A stretch of 64,000 bases of DNA from Natrialba sp. SSL1 (lineage in GTDB: Archaea > Halobacteriota > Halobacteria > Halobacteriales > Natrialbaceae): contig NZ_MASN01000040.1 in assembly GCF_001861355.1 (NCBI RefSeq), forward strand, positions 62,001-126,000. Direction: 5' to 3'. The notes beneath the pieces are model-generated. The model worked only from the letters and a program-made list of their open reading frames with translations, was not told where the DNA came from and searched no databases. This document shows positions 25,935 to 35,329 of this stretch, in pieces. Every line of letters begins with the position of its first letter. Positions within the stretch are counted from its first letter, which is position 1. Made by a program: the position numbers and the translations under genes.

Positions 25935-28016
25935 ATGCAACCAGAACGACGCGATACGCGAAGCCGCAGATCGGTGCTCAGGGGTGCCGGAGTTCTCGGT
26001 GGGCTCGTCGGAGCCACCGGTCTCTCGAGTGCCACGCCCGGCCGCGATCCAGGGCCGAAACAGACGGAACTACTCCTCGGAATTAAATCTACATACGCGC
26101 GCGATTCGGCCGACGGCACCGAACGAACGGCGCGCGACGCGGTGCCGGCCGATGCGACGGTCGTCCACTCGAACGAGCAACTCGAGTACGTCGCCGTCGA
26201 GCTCCCGGCCGAACTCCCCGCGGAGGCGGTGGATCGGATTCGGGATGCACTCGAGTCGAACGATGCGGTCGAGTACGTCGAGGAGAACGCGACGCTGCAG
26301 TCGCTGTACACGCCGAACGATCCGTACTACGACAGCCAGCACGCACCACAGCAGGTCAACTGTGAGGCGGCCTGGGCTGAAACGCTCGGTGACGACGACG
26401 TGACGATTGCGGTCGTCGACCAGGGTGTCGAGTACGATCACGAGAACCTTGTCGGAAACCTCGATGACCGTGTCGGAGCGGTCTTCGTTGGCCGGGGAAG
26501 CGATCCCGAGCCGCTCTCGAGGGACGACACCCACGGGACGCTCGTCGCCGGAATCGCCGCCGGCGAGACGGGGAACGGGACGGGGCAGGCTGGAATCAGC
26601 AACTGCTCGCTGCTGGCCGCGCGGGCGCTCGACGAACAGGGCCGGGGCGCGCTCTCGGACATCGCTGATGCGATCCAGTGGGCGGCGGACGAGGGCGTCG
26701 ACGTGATCAACCTCTCGCTGGGGAGTTCGAGCGGGCTGTGGACGCTCGAAAACGCCTGTGAGTACGCCACCGAACGGGGAGCGCTCGTCGTCGCAGCGGC
26801 CGGCAACAGCGGTGGCAGCGTCATGTATCCAGCCGCATACGACGACGTCCTCGCCGTCTCGGCCGTCACGTCGCGCGATCGACTCGCATCGTTCTCGAAC
26901 CGCGGCTCCGAGATCGATCTCGCCGCGCCCGGGCAAAACCTGCTCTCAACGACGCTCAACGACGGCTACGACCGGGTTTCTGGAACGTCGGCAGCCGCCC
27001 CCGTCGTCGCCGGCGTCGCCGGACTTGTCAGGTCTGTGTATCCGGGGCTCTCGAGTAGCGCGCTGCGCGAGCACCTGCGAGACACCGCCGCGGATATCGG
27101 CCTCAGTTCGGCAGCACAGGGTGCAGGTCGCGTCGATGCGGGGAACGCAGTTACGACAGCCCCGGAGGGGTACGATGGGCCGGACGAACGGGACGACGAC
27201 GAAGCTGGTGAGGACGACGAGGATTCGGAGAACGACGACGACAGTGAGGACGGAGAAACCCACCTGCTCTCGTTCGTCACCGAACCCGACGCTCGATTCG
27301 CCGGCTACGAGTTCACTGCCACCGGTCCGGTCGAGTTTACGACGGCTCCCGGACAGACACCCTCCGGTGGGACCATCGAGGGCGGCACCTACAGCGCGGA
27401 GGATTACATCGAGGAAGACGACGGCACCTGGCACGCCGGCGGCGTCACCGGCGGCGGGCAGGGCGACGCCTTCAGCGTCGAGGGCGCGATCACGTCGATC
27501 GAGATCGGCCAACCCGACGTGATGTGGGTCGAACTCGACGGCGAGCGACTGTCTCCCGAAGAGGTTATCGAGGAGACAGCGGGTGATGGCGACGATGGAA
27601 CAGAAGACGGCGCTGACGAGGGTGACGGCGACGGTGACGACGAACCCGATGACGACGGTGACGACGAGGACGAGCCACAGTGTGGCGACGAAACCAACAC
27701 CGCCCGCGTCGAGGGCGACCTCGACGGCAGCGGCTGGTGGCCCGACACCGCGCGCTGGCGATACACACCGCAGACGGCGAACCCGTGTGAACTAACGCTC
27801 ACGCTCGAGGGCCCATCGGATTCCGACGTTGGACTCTACATCACGCGTGACGGGCGACGGCCAACCCAGTGGGACGCCGATGCGTCTGCCACCGACACCG
27901 GCGACAGCCAGTCGCTCACGACCGCACTCGAGTCGGACGACGAGATTCGTATCCTCGTCACCGCAACGGGCGGGAGTGGGACGTACACACTCGAGTTGAC
28001 TGAGCAGGGCTACTGA
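25935..28016 (+). CDS. Halolysin-type secreted subtilisin-like serine protease
   Basis: This 693-aa exported protease has a Tat signal (SRRSVLRGAGVLGG, residues 10-23), an inhibitor-like propeptide to about 125, and an S8 domain with Asp162 (VVDQGVEYD), His200 (DTHGTLVAG), Asn291 (AAGNSGG) and Ser352 (SGTSAAAP). The His motif is slightly unusual, HGTLVAG instead of HGTHVAG. An extra domain at about 440-545 has no counterpart in its neighbour, an acidic linker follows, and the end resembles a pre-peptidase C-terminal domain. It should degrade proteins outside the cell at high salt. Confidence 0.93.
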   Translation: MQPERRDTRSRRSVLRGAGVLGGLVGATGLSSATPGRDPGPKQTELLLGIKSTYARDSADGTERTARDAVPADATVVHSNEQLEYVAVELPAELPAEAVDRIRDALESNDAVEYVEENATLQSLYTPNDPYYDSQHAPQQVNCEAAWAETLGDDDVTIAVVDQGVEYDHENLVGNLDDRVGAVFVGRGSDPEPLSRDDTHGTLVAGIAAGETGNGTGQAGISNCSLLAARALDEQGRGALSDIADAIQWAADEGVDVINLSLGSSSGLWTLENACEYATERGALVVAAAGNSGGSVMYPAAYDDVLAVSAVTSRDRLASFSNRGSEIDLAAPGQNLLSTTLNDGYDRVSGTSAAAPVVAGVAGLVRSVYPGLSSSALREHLRDTAADIGLSSAAQGAGRVDAGNAVTTAPEGYDGPDERDDDEAGEDDEDSENDDDSEDGETHLLSFVTEPDARFAGYEFTATGPVEFTTAPGQTPSGGTIEGGTYSAEDYIEEDDGTWHAGGVTGGGQGDAFSVEGAITSIEIGQPDVMWVELDGERLSPEEVIEETAGDGDDGTEDGADEGDGDGDDEPDDDGDDEDEPQCGDETNTARVEGDLDGSGWWPDTARWRYTPQTANPCELTLTLEGPSDSDVGLYITRDGRRPTQWDADASATDTGDSQSLTTALESDDEIRILVTATGGSGTYTLELTEQGY

Positions 28017-28367
28017 CGCGCGCCACTCACCGGGTGGGGATGGTACCGAGAGCGGGCAGAGACAGCGGTCGAGGCGGGGTGCTGTCACGTGACATCCGAG
28101 ACAAATCAGCGCTGTTACGCCAATCTCACCCTCGGTTTCCACCTGGGCGACAACGTGTCTGAACCAGAGCGCAGTATTCCCCATTATCTGCAAACTATGC
28201 GAGTGTTTACCAGCCTCAAAGAACGTATCAGCAGAACCTTGTTGTCGACGGTTATTTCTTAGAGATATTAGACTGTAGAAGTGTAATAGATGCCTAGATT
28301 TATCGGTGTAAATTCTAACCTGTTTCATAACACTTTAATAGAAAGTCAGTATTTTCTATGTCGTATC
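28017..28367. other. Intergenic region between the two halolysin genes
   Basis: The first half is GC-rich and holds nothing recognised. The last 150 bases are AT-rich and contain TTTAATAG at 28334-28341, a plausible TATA box about 27-34 bases before the second protease start. Confidence 0.5.
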
Positions 28368-29981
28368 ATGACACGTGATACCAATAGAAATGTCGGGCGG
28401 CGATCAGTACTGAAAGCGGCAAGCGCATTGGGGGCTTTCCTGGGACTCGGGGGAGTTGCCAGCGCAACACCGGGACGCGAGCCCGGCCCCAAAAAGGACG
28501 AGATCATCGTCGGCGTCTCCGAGCGCGCAGCAAGCACGGAGGCGACGGTCGAATCGAAGATTCCGGCGAACGCGGACATCGTCCACACGAACGAGACGCT
28601 CGGCTACGTTGCGGTCAAGTTCCCGAGCAACGCTGCCGAACAGGCACGCGAGAATTTCAAACGGAACGTCCTCGAGGAAGACGACATCGAGTACGCCGAG
28701 GACAACGCGACCTACGAAACCCTGGAAGTCCCGAACGACCCGATGTACGGCCAGCAGTACGCGCCACAGCAGGTCAACTGTGAGGGGGCCTGGGCGGAGA
28801 CCTACGGCGACGGTGACGTGACGATTTCGGTCATCGACCAGGGTATCCAGTACGACCACGAGAACCTCGCGGAGAACATGGACGGCAGCGTCTCGAACTA
28901 CGGATACGATTTCGTCGACAATGACGGCGACCCGTATCCGGTCAGTGCCGGTGAGAACCACGGCACACACGTCGGCGGCATCGCCGCTGGCGGTACGAAC
29001 AATGGCACCGGACACGCCGGCATCAGTAACTGTTCGATGCTTTCAGCACGCGCGCTCGGCGACGGTGGCGGTGGGTCACTTTCAGACATCGCCGACGCAA
29101 TTCAGTGGTCTGCAGACCAGGATGCAGACATCATCAACATGTCCCTCGGTGGCGGTGGCTACAGTCAGACGCTCGACAACGCCTGCCAGTACGCCGAAGA
29201 CCAGGGAACGCTGCTCATTGCCGCAGCAGGGAACGACTACGGTGGCAGCGTCTCCTACCCGGCGGCCTACGACAGCGTCATGGCCGTCTCCTCGCTCGAC
29301 GAGGGCGAAACCCTCTCGTCGTTCTCGAACGTCGGCCCGGAGATCGAACTCGCCGCACCCGGCGGGAACGTTCTCTCGACGGTCAACTGGGACGATTACG
29401 ACGCACTTTCGGGCACCTCGATGGCGTCACCGGTCGCCGCCGGTGTCGCCGGCCTCGCACTGTCGGCCCATCCGGGTCTCTCGAACGATGAACTGCGTAG
29501 TCACCTGCAAAACACTGCAGTCGACATCGGGCTGTCCTCCGAAGAACAGGGTTACGGTCGGGTCGACGCCGAGCAGGCAGTGACGACGGATCCGGACGAC
29601 GACGATGATGACGACGACGATGACGATCCAGGTGACGGAGAATGTGGTGACGAGACGAACACCGCAAGCGCCGATGGCTACCTCAGCGGCGGCTGGGGCG
29701 GCAACCCGAGTGACACCTACAGCTACGAGCTGTCGACCGACAACCCGTGTCACGCAACCGTCACCCTCGACGGCCCATCGTCAGGTGCCACCTTCGACCT
29801 CTTCCTGACACTCGACGGTCGCACGCCGACGACGAGCGACTACGACCGCCGCTCGTACAACTGGGGCGCAGACGAGGAGATCCAGGTCGACCTGGATGGT
29901 AACGAGGAACTCGGTATCCTCGTCGACCGTTACGACGGGAGTGGCTCCTACACGCTCACCATCGAAGAACTGGGCTCCTAA
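28368..29981 (+). CDS. Halolysin-type secreted subtilisin-like serine protease
   Basis: The 537-aa protein is a close tandem paralogue of the gene before it. It has a Tat signal ([17 protein letters not shown]), a propeptide, and catalytic Asp157 (VIDQGIQYD), His198 (NHGTHVGG), Asn289 and Ser351 (SGTSMASP). A poly-Asp linker precedes a C-terminal domain of PPC type ([17 protein letters not shown]). Unlike its neighbour it lacks the extra middle domain. An upstream in-frame ATG at 28290 is unlikely because the promoter lies between. Both enzymes share the start of the mature region, APQQVNCE(A/G)AW. Confidence 0.93.
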   Translation: MTRDTNRNVGRRSVLKAASALGAFLGLGGVASATPGREPGPKKDEIIVGVSERAASTEATVESKIPANADIVHTNETLGYVAVKFPSNAAEQARENFKRNVLEEDDIEYAEDNATYETLEVPNDPMYGQQYAPQQVNCEGAWAETYGDGDVTISVIDQGIQYDHENLAENMDGSVSNYGYDFVDNDGDPYPVSAGENHGTHVGGIAAGGTNNGTGHAGISNCSMLSARALGDGGGGSLSDIADAIQWSADQDADIINMSLGGGGYSQTLDNACQYAEDQGTLLIAAAGNDYGGSVSYPAAYDSVMAVSSLDEGETLSSFSNVGPEIELAAPGGNVLSTVNWDDYDALSGTSMASPVAAGVAGLALSAHPGLSNDELRSHLQNTAVDIGLSSEEQGYGRVDAEQAVTTDPDDDDDDDDDDDPGDGECGDETNTASADGYLSGGWGGNPSDTYSYELSTDNPCHATVTLDGPSSGATFDLFLTLDGRTPTTSDYDRRSYNWGADEEIQVDLDGNEELGILVDRYDGSGSYTLTIEELGS

Positions 29982-30150
29982 CCGAGTCCCGACCGGGGCG
30001 TTTCACACCAAGCCCACGTTCCACTCGAGTGCCGGCCACTGACACGACGACGCCAGCACGCACCACGCCACCCACACCAGCAGTCGGACATCGGCCACGC
30101 CATGCCAACTCGAGTGGGTCGTGACAGATAGGAGCCACTGCAAGTCAGTG

Positions 30151-30188
30151 TACACCTAATCGCCAGATTCCTCGGTGATTAGTGTGTA
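30151..30188 (+). other. Strong imperfect hairpin of unknown role
   Basis: TACACCTAATCGCC (30151-30164) pairs with GGTGATTAGTGTGTA (30174-30188) to give about 14 base pairs with one bulged T, one G-U pair and a nine-base loop. No T run follows directly, so it is not a classical terminator. It could be an RNA element, a 3' processing site or an operator. Confidence 0.5.
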
Positions 30189-30313
30189 AACAGTTGCAGT
30201 TGCTACTAGAGGACCAGGGCTGTGGTCTGGTGACTGTCAGGGCAGCAGCCATACGGGTACAGCCTCCGCACCGACGCATCCCGCTTTTTTGTCTCACAGT
30301 GTGCGCCATACAC

Positions 30314-30327
30314 GTCACGATCGTGAC
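30314..30327 (+). promoter_or_regulatory. 14-bp perfect palindrome upstream of gcvT
   Basis: GTCACGATCGTGAC is perfectly self-complementary and ends about 20 bases before the gcvT TATA box. The position is typical for an activator or repressor site of the glycine cleavage genes. Confidence 0.5.
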
Positions 30328-30346
30328 AACACAATCACAAAAGACC

Positions 30347-30354
30347 TTACTATC
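30347..30354 (+). promoter_or_regulatory. TATA box of gcvT
   Basis: TTACTATC lies about 21-28 bases before the gcvT ATG, giving a leaderless transcript. Confidence 0.5.
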
Positions 30355-30374
30355 CCCGGCGTGTCCTGCCGAGT

Positions 30375-31472
30375 ATGCCGCTTCAGACGCCGCCTTTGCG
30401 TGGGATTCACGACGAACGTGGTGCCAAATTTACGGAGTTTGGCGGTTGGGATATGCCGGTCGAGTTCGACTCGATTCAGACGGAACACGAGGCCGTCCGG
30501 GAGGACGTCGGTATCTTCGACGTCTCGCACATGGGCCAGATTCACGTCACCGGTCCGGACGCGACGACGTTGATGCAACGGCTGACCTCCAACGATGTCA
30601 CCCGACTCGCTGTCGGCGATTCCCAATACGCGACGATTACGGACGAAGATGGACAGATCATCGACGACACGGTCGTCTACCGCCTTCCAGACGAGGACGG
30701 CGAGGCGACCTACCTGTTCGTTCCGAACGCTGGTACCGACGAAGCGACCCACGAACGGTGGATCAGCTACCGCAACGAGTTCGACCTCGAGGCGACCGTC
30801 GATAATCAGACCGACGAGTACGCCATGTTCGCCGTGCAGGGGCCGAACGCACCCGCACTCGTCGACGACGTCACCGAGGAGTCGGTCACCGATATCGACC
30901 GATTCACGGCGACGATGGCAACCGTCGACGGCGTCGAGTGCTGGACCGCACGCACCGGCTACACCGGCGAGGACGGCTTCGAACTGATCGTGCCCGCCAC
31001 CGAGGCCGAGGACATCTGGGCACAGTTCGACTGCCAACCCTGTGGGCTCGGTTCGCGAGACACGCTCCGAATCGAAGCCGGCCTGCTGCTCGCCGGCCAG
31101 GACTTCGACCTCGAATCGAATCCACGAACGCCGTACGAGGCCGGCATCGGCTTCACCGTCGCACTCGACACCGAGTTCGTCGGCCGCGACGCACTCGAGT
31201 CGGCTCGCGAGGACGGCTTCGACGAGGAACTCGTGGGCTTCCAGTTGATCGATCGCGGGATTCCACGCCACGGCTACGACATTACAAACATGGATAGCCG
31301 CGTTATCGGCACCGTCACCAGCGGGACGATGAGTCCGACACTCGACCAGCCGATCGGCCTCGGCTACGTCCCGAGTGAGTACGCAGAGCCGGGAACGACC
31401 CTACAAGTCGTCGTCCGCGGCCAGTCGAAAAAGGCAAGAGTTGAAACGATGCCGTTCATCGATACGGTTTAA
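30375..31472 (+). CDS. gcvT: Glycine cleavage system T protein (aminomethyltransferase)
   Basis: The 365-aa cytosolic enzyme takes the methylamine group from lipoylated GcvH, releases ammonia and passes the one-carbon unit to tetrahydrofolate. The family start [20 protein letters not shown], the segment [14 protein letters not shown] and the folate-pocket motif [16 protein letters not shown] are present, and the C-terminal barrel is complete. gcvH follows 90 bases downstream. No gcvP gene lies next to the pair in this window. Confidence 0.95.
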   Translation: MPLQTPPLRGIHDERGAKFTEFGGWDMPVEFDSIQTEHEAVREDVGIFDVSHMGQIHVTGPDATTLMQRLTSNDVTRLAVGDSQYATITDEDGQIIDDTVVYRLPDEDGEATYLFVPNAGTDEATHERWISYRNEFDLEATVDNQTDEYAMFAVQGPNAPALVDDVTEESVTDIDRFTATMATVDGVECWTARTGYTGEDGFELIVPATEAEDIWAQFDCQPCGLGSRDTLRIEAGLLLAGQDFDLESNPRTPYEAGIGFTVALDTEFVGRDALESAREDGFDEELVGFQLIDRGIPRHGYDITNMDSRVIGTVTSGTMSPTLDQPIGLGYVPSEYAEPGTTLQVVVRGQSKKARVETMPFIDTV

Positions 31473-31561
31473 GTACCGGCTGCACGCAGACGAAGATAGC
31501 GACCCGTAACCGAGAGACGAACCACTTCACACACCGCAGACACGATACCCAGACACCTCAC

Positions 31562-31948
31562 ATGAGCTTCGACATTCCCGACGACCGACGATACCTCGAA
31601 TCGCACGAATGGGCACTCGAAACCGACGACGGAACCGTCCGCGTCGGTATCAGCGACTTCGCACAGGACGAACTCGGCGACGTCGTCTTCGTCGAACTGC
31701 CTGACGACGGCGACGAACTCTCTCAGGAAGCCGAATTCGGCGTTATCGAGTCCATCAAGGCCGTTTCCGATCTCTACGCCCCCGTCGGCGGCGAGGTCGT
31801 CGCCATCAACGAGGAACTCTTCAACGCGCCCGAACTCGTCAACGACGACCCGTTCGGCGACGGCTGGATGCTCGAGATCGATCCCGCCGACGCGGACGAA
31901 CTCGAGAACCTGCTCTCGGCTGACGAGTACGAAGCACAGGTTGCCTAA
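31562..31948 (+). CDS. gcvH: Glycine cleavage system H protein (lipoyl carrier)
   Basis: The 128-aa protein is the shuttle subunit of glycine decarboxylase. The lipoyl lysine is Lys66 in [16 protein letters not shown]. The opening [11 protein letters not shown] and the later [13 protein letters not shown] are standard for GcvH. It follows gcvT on the same strand and probably shares its transcript. The length is normal. Confidence 0.96.
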   Translation: MSFDIPDDRRYLESHEWALETDDGTVRVGISDFAQDELGDVVFVELPDDGDELSQEAEFGVIESIKAVSDLYAPVGGEVVAINEELFNAPELVNDDPFGDGWMLEIDPADADELENLLSADEYEAQVA

Positions 31949-32103
31949 TCGCGGCCCATAACGATCAACGATCAGGGCCGGTTGACCGTTGCTCTCCTCG
32001 CTAGCATGCTGCATCTGTATCCGTATCCGCATCCCGCCCGTCACCGGCCCCAGTTGGCTACTCGAGTACAACGCGAGACGAACCGCGCCGGGTTCAGCGA
32101 TCG

Positions 32104-33249
32104 ATGATCTCCACCATCACCGGACTCGACCTGGTCGCACTCGTACTTCTCGGCCACATCTGGGCTGTTTTCGTTGCACTGGCGATACACGCCGACAACG
32201 CTGATCCGGATCCGGAGTCTGGTGCCCGTTGGGCGGGACGGCGCTTTTCTCTCGGAACGCGGCTGTACGCCGGGACGCTCCTGGTCGCGACGCTCGTCGT
32301 CTGGCTACCGTTTGCGGTCGGCGGCTATCCGTTCTGGCCCGAGGCGGCAGACTCGGGGACTGCTCGTGGCGCGTTCTTCGCGACTGCTCTTGGCGGAATC
32401 GCCATTGGCGGTGGCTTCTATCTCCTTGCCGGCGGAGTCGTCGCCGCGGTGACCAGCTACCGGCTCCGACAAGAGGGACCGACAGCTATCGGCGGCGTCG
32501 ACGACGGACTCATCACCGTTTCGGGAACAGTGATTCCGACGACGGATAGTGAGACGAGCGGTGGAACCCACACTAGCACCAACACCCTCACCACACCACT
32601 GACAGGGACCATCGCCGTCTGGTACCAGCTTACGGCAACCGACGCTGACACAGCGACACCGTCGTCGTTCATTGCTCGCCTCAGCAGTCTGCTTGCGACT
32701 CGACTGAGAATCGGAACCGCGAACGAAACGCAGCAACTCGAGTGCGACCACGTCCCATTCGTCCTCGAAGACGACACCGGTCAGATCCGAGTCGACCCCG
32801 CCCACGCAGCGGTTGCACTCGAGTCGACCACGACACGGGTGCGGGCATCGGAGACGCCGCCGGACCGCCTCGCGGCGTGGCTGCGCGACGCGCGGTACGC
32901 GGCCGATGTCGATCAGGAGCGGACGTATCACGAGACGGTACTCGAGCCGGGTGCCGAGGTGACGGTCACGGGTATTGCGCGGTCGAAGACGGCTGATTCG
33001 GGTGCCGCTGTGGATCCTACTGTCGCGACAGACGGCATTGGAGCAACACCGGCTACAGAAACGGACGGCACACCGCTCGTCATCGCTGCACGAAAGCCGA
33101 CGACCGAGTTGTTCATCGAGAGCGGGTGCGATCAGACGGCGCTCGCACGAGCGTGGTTCCGCGGAACGGTCGATCGCGGGGTACTCTGGGGTCTGGCAAT
33201 GATCGCTGCCGGCAGCGCAGCGCTGTGGTGGATGGCACTCTCCTGGTGA
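32104..33249 (+). CDS. GIDE-like (MULAN/E3-ligase-type) membrane protein without RING finger
   Basis: The 381-aa protein has three N-terminal membrane helices, then a soluble domain of about 200 residues, then a C-terminal helix (LWGLAMIAAGSAALWWMAL). The soluble part reads GTVIPTTD...IAVWYQL...VPFVLEDDTGQIRVDP...ERTYHETVLEPGAEVTVTG and later ELFIES. This order resembles the GIDE domain of eukaryotic mitochondrial E3 ligases and their prokaryotic relatives. No RING finger is present, so ligase activity is not expected. It stands downstream of gcvTH but is probably separate. Confidence 0.72.
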   Translation: MISTITGLDLVALVLLGHIWAVFVALAIHADNADPDPESGARWAGRRFSLGTRLYAGTLLVATLVVWLPFAVGGYPFWPEAADSGTARGAFFATALGGIAIGGGFYLLAGGVVAAVTSYRLRQEGPTAIGGVDDGLITVSGTVIPTTDSETSGGTHTSTNTLTTPLTGTIAVWYQLTATDADTATPSSFIARLSSLLATRLRIGTANETQQLECDHVPFVLEDDTGQIRVDPAHAAVALESTTTRVRASETPPDRLAAWLRDARYAADVDQERTYHETVLEPGAEVTVTGIARSKTADSGAAVDPTVATDGIGATPATETDGTPLVIAARKPTTELFIESGCDQTALARAWFRGTVDRGVLWGLAMIAAGSAALWWMALSW

Positions 33250-33268
33250 ACGATGGGATCGTAACGGG

Positions 33269-33469
33269 TCACTCCGAGTGCTGCTCAGCAGCGCCATCGT
33301 CCTCGACCGGCGTCGACCGGTTGAACGCGATCAACACCGCACCGGAGACGACGACCATGCCGACCGCCCAGAGTAGCCAGGCGCTCGGCTCATCGAGGAC
33401 GTATACGAGTGCGAGCGTTGCCAGGTAGAACACCGCCAGGGCAGCCGTCCACTGTTCGGTTCGATCCAT
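33269..33469 (-). CDS. Small two-helix membrane protein
   Basis: The 66-aa product has two hydrophobic segments (ALAVFYLATLALVYVL and LLWAVGMVVVSGAVLIAF) and an acidic C-terminal tail. It lies seven bases downstream of the HTH regulator on the same strand, so the two are likely co-transcribed. No family assignment is made. Confidence 0.68.
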   Translation of the reverse strand: MDRTEQWTAALAVFYLATLALVYVLDEPSAWLLWAVGMVVVSGAVLIAFNRSTPVEDDGAAEQHSE

Positions 33470-33476
33470 AGCAGGG

Positions 33477-34187
33477 TTACTCGAGTCCCACCAGTTCGTC
33501 GAGGAGGTCCTCGAGCGGCGTCGTGGTCACGGCGAGCGAGTAGCCGTCGATGCGTGCAAGGTCGGCCGCGTGGGGCCAGAGGTCGTCTTCGTCGATGCCG
33601 TGGAGGATGACGGCGTTCGGCGTCGGGTTGAGCACGCGCAGGGCGACGGCGGTCGCTTCGCCGCGGGTGACGCCCGTAAAGACGAGGACGCGGTTGGTGC
33701 TCTGGCCGTAGAGACGGAAGAATTCCTCGCTGGAGAGTCTGGTAATCGCTTCGATGCTGTCGATGACGGTGTGACCGCTGATGCGATCCGTGCCGCCGGA
33801 GGCGACTTCCGTCGCGTCGACATCGGTGTAGAGTTCCGAGAGACGGACCGAACTCGCGTACTCGCGCAGATCGAGGACGACGTCGCTGTCGAACCCCGCG
33901 GAGAGCACGCGCCCGTACTGCCGGATCCGGTCGCCGCCGCGGCGCTCGTCGATCGTGAGGAGTCCCTCGACGAGTCGGCCGACGACGCCGATGCCGGGGC
34001 TCTCACGGCGGCCGCTCTCGTAGTCGGAGATCACCGACGAAGAGACGTCGAGTTCGGCCGCGAGATCAGTCTGAGAGATGTCGAAGTCGGTCCGCCACTT
34101 GCGCAGCGTCGCTCCGGGGTCGTCACTCAGCGTTATTTCGCCGGCGATCTTCTCTGCGAGTTCGCGTTTCGGCCCGCGTCCGCCCAT
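33477..34187 (-). CDS. XRE-type HTH transcriptional regulator with large ligand domain
   Basis: The 236-aa protein has an N-terminal Cro/C1-type HTH (RTDFDISQTDLAAELDVSSS, then VISDYESGRRESPGIGVV, about residues 32-70). The C-terminal 150 residues are a conserved archaeal domain (SIEAITRLSSEEFFRLYG, VLVFTGVTRGEATAVAL) seen in a family of predicted archaeal transcription regulators (COG1709-like). It probably binds DNA as a dimer and senses an unknown ligand. The downstream membrane gene is seven bases away. Confidence 0.83.
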   Translation of the reverse strand: MGGRGPKRELAEKIAGEITLSDDPGATLRKWRTDFDISQTDLAAELDVSSSVISDYESGRRESPGIGVVGRLVEGLLTIDERRGGDRIRQYGRVLSAGFDSDVVLDLREYASSVRLSELYTDVDATEVASGGTDRISGHTVIDSIEAITRLSSEEFFRLYGQSTNRVLVFTGVTRGEATAVALRVLNPTPNAVILHGIDEDDLWPHAADLARIDGYSLAVTTTPLEDLLDELVGLE

Positions 34188-34284
34188 AGTCGTCGGTCGG
34201 ATGGGGTCCCCAAGTAGCTACCGGAGCGCGTCGAATTCGATCGACGGCTGCGGAAAAAGCGTCAGTTTCGCGTGTCGGGTTCGA

Positions 34285-34485
34285 CTACGCGTTGTTCATT
34301 CGCTTGCTCTCACGGTTACCACAGCGCTGGCACTCGCGAACGCGGTACGGTTCTCGCGAGTACCGCGCGTTAGCGCCTTCGCCGCCTTCAGTAACGAGCT
34401 GCACAGAAACTTCGTGTAAGGTGTCAACTTCACAGACTTCACAGGGTTCAGTCATCCCGTTTGACACACCATCAGTCGTTGCCAT
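34285..34485 (-). CDS. Small zinc-ribbon protein
   Basis: The 66-aa protein carries two CxxC knuckles, CEVCEVDTLHEV and CQRCGNRES, separated by about 35 residues, which is a beta-ribbon zinc site. The start at MATTDGVSNGMTEP (34485) is assumed; an internal ATG at the TEP position is possible. It belongs to the abundant haloarchaeal small zinc-ribbon proteins. The function is unknown, perhaps RNA- or ribosome-related. Confidence 0.78.
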   Translation of the reverse strand: MATTDGVSNGMTEPCEVCEVDTLHEVSVQLVTEGGEGANARYSREPYRVRECQRCGNRESKRMNNA

Positions 34486-34725
34486 ACTCGTCACTCTCAC
34501 CAACATATGATATATCCCGATCAGCGGATTCGAACGCAGAGAAGGGGTATATATAGGTGTCTTCAGGAATTGAGAATAGCGGCAAGAGTATATTGTTCTC
34601 TGCTGACAGTACCGCGGTCCGTGTCAGTACTAGCCAATACGTTTCGGCCAATAAAAATATAACGGATGGAGAAAGTCGGCCGGACTGGGAAAGCCTTTTG
34701 CTGTGACTCGCGCAACGGGTTAGAC

Positions 34726-35076
34726 ATGAATGAGGAGTCCTCCATCGAGGAAATTCTCGATACGATCGGGGACGAGCATGCGCGGACCATTCTCGCCTCG
34801 ATCAGTCGTGAGCCGGGCTCGGCAAAGGAGCTCGCAGAGCGACTCGAGCTCTCACAACCGACGATCTATCGTCGCCTCGACGTCCTCAAAGAGAACGAAC
34901 TGATCAATGACCGGACGCTCGTCGCCGACGACGGGAATCACTACAAGGAGTACACGTGCAATTTCAATAGCACGGTCATCTCGCTGGAAGACGACGAGTA
35001 CGACGTCCGAATCTTCCGGGAGGAGAATCTCCCCGACCGATTCACGCGACTGTGGGACGAACTCGGAGTCCAGTAG
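34726..35076 (+). CDS. ArsR-type winged-helix transcriptional regulator
   Basis: The 116-aa protein is an ArsR-like winged helix: DTIGDEHARTILASISREPG, then SAKELAERLELSQPTIYRRL as the recognition part, then a wing and a short C-terminal tail. There is no cysteine metal site, so a metal sensor role is unlikely. The start at MNEESSIEEIL (34726) fits the domain border. A small membrane gene lies 250 bases downstream; this pairing is common in haloarchaea and suggests a sensor-regulator couple. Confidence 0.85.
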   Translation: MNEESSIEEILDTIGDEHARTILASISREPGSAKELAERLELSQPTIYRRLDVLKENELINDRTLVADDGNHYKEYTCNFNSTVISLEDDEYDVRIFREENLPDRFTRLWDELGVQ

Positions 35077-35216
35077 TGATCGCTGGACGTGTGATGATGA
35101 TGGCGGTGGCGACGATACCCCGATACCGGGACGAGTACAGCTCCGCAATCAACTCAGCCAACGGAGAGACGACTCCTCTCACTGCGATTCGGTCGATGAA
35201 TACGCATACAGTCACG

Positions 35217-35258
35217 GACACGGATACGGATACGAATACGAATACAGACACGAATACG
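35217..35258 (+). repeat. Hexanucleotide tandem repeat (RAYACG)n
   Basis: Seven copies of a six-base unit (GACACG, GATACG, AATACG and variants) run in the gap between the ArsR gene and the membrane gene. The same kind of repeat, when coding, gives the TD/TE/TN tracts seen in several proteins of this window. Confidence 0.7.
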
Positions 35259-35329
35259 GAACCAACGCGCCTGCCAAAACCGCTACAACCCCTCCCTCCA
35301 ACACTCTCTCACTCAGGTGATCTCCACTA

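Larger units (their letters stand above)
29982..30374. other. Intergenic region upstream of gcvT
   Basis: This gap holds the hairpin at 30151-30188, a T6 run at 30285-30290, a 14-bp palindrome at 30314-30327 and the gcvT TATA box. No protein gene is supported. Confidence 0.55.
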
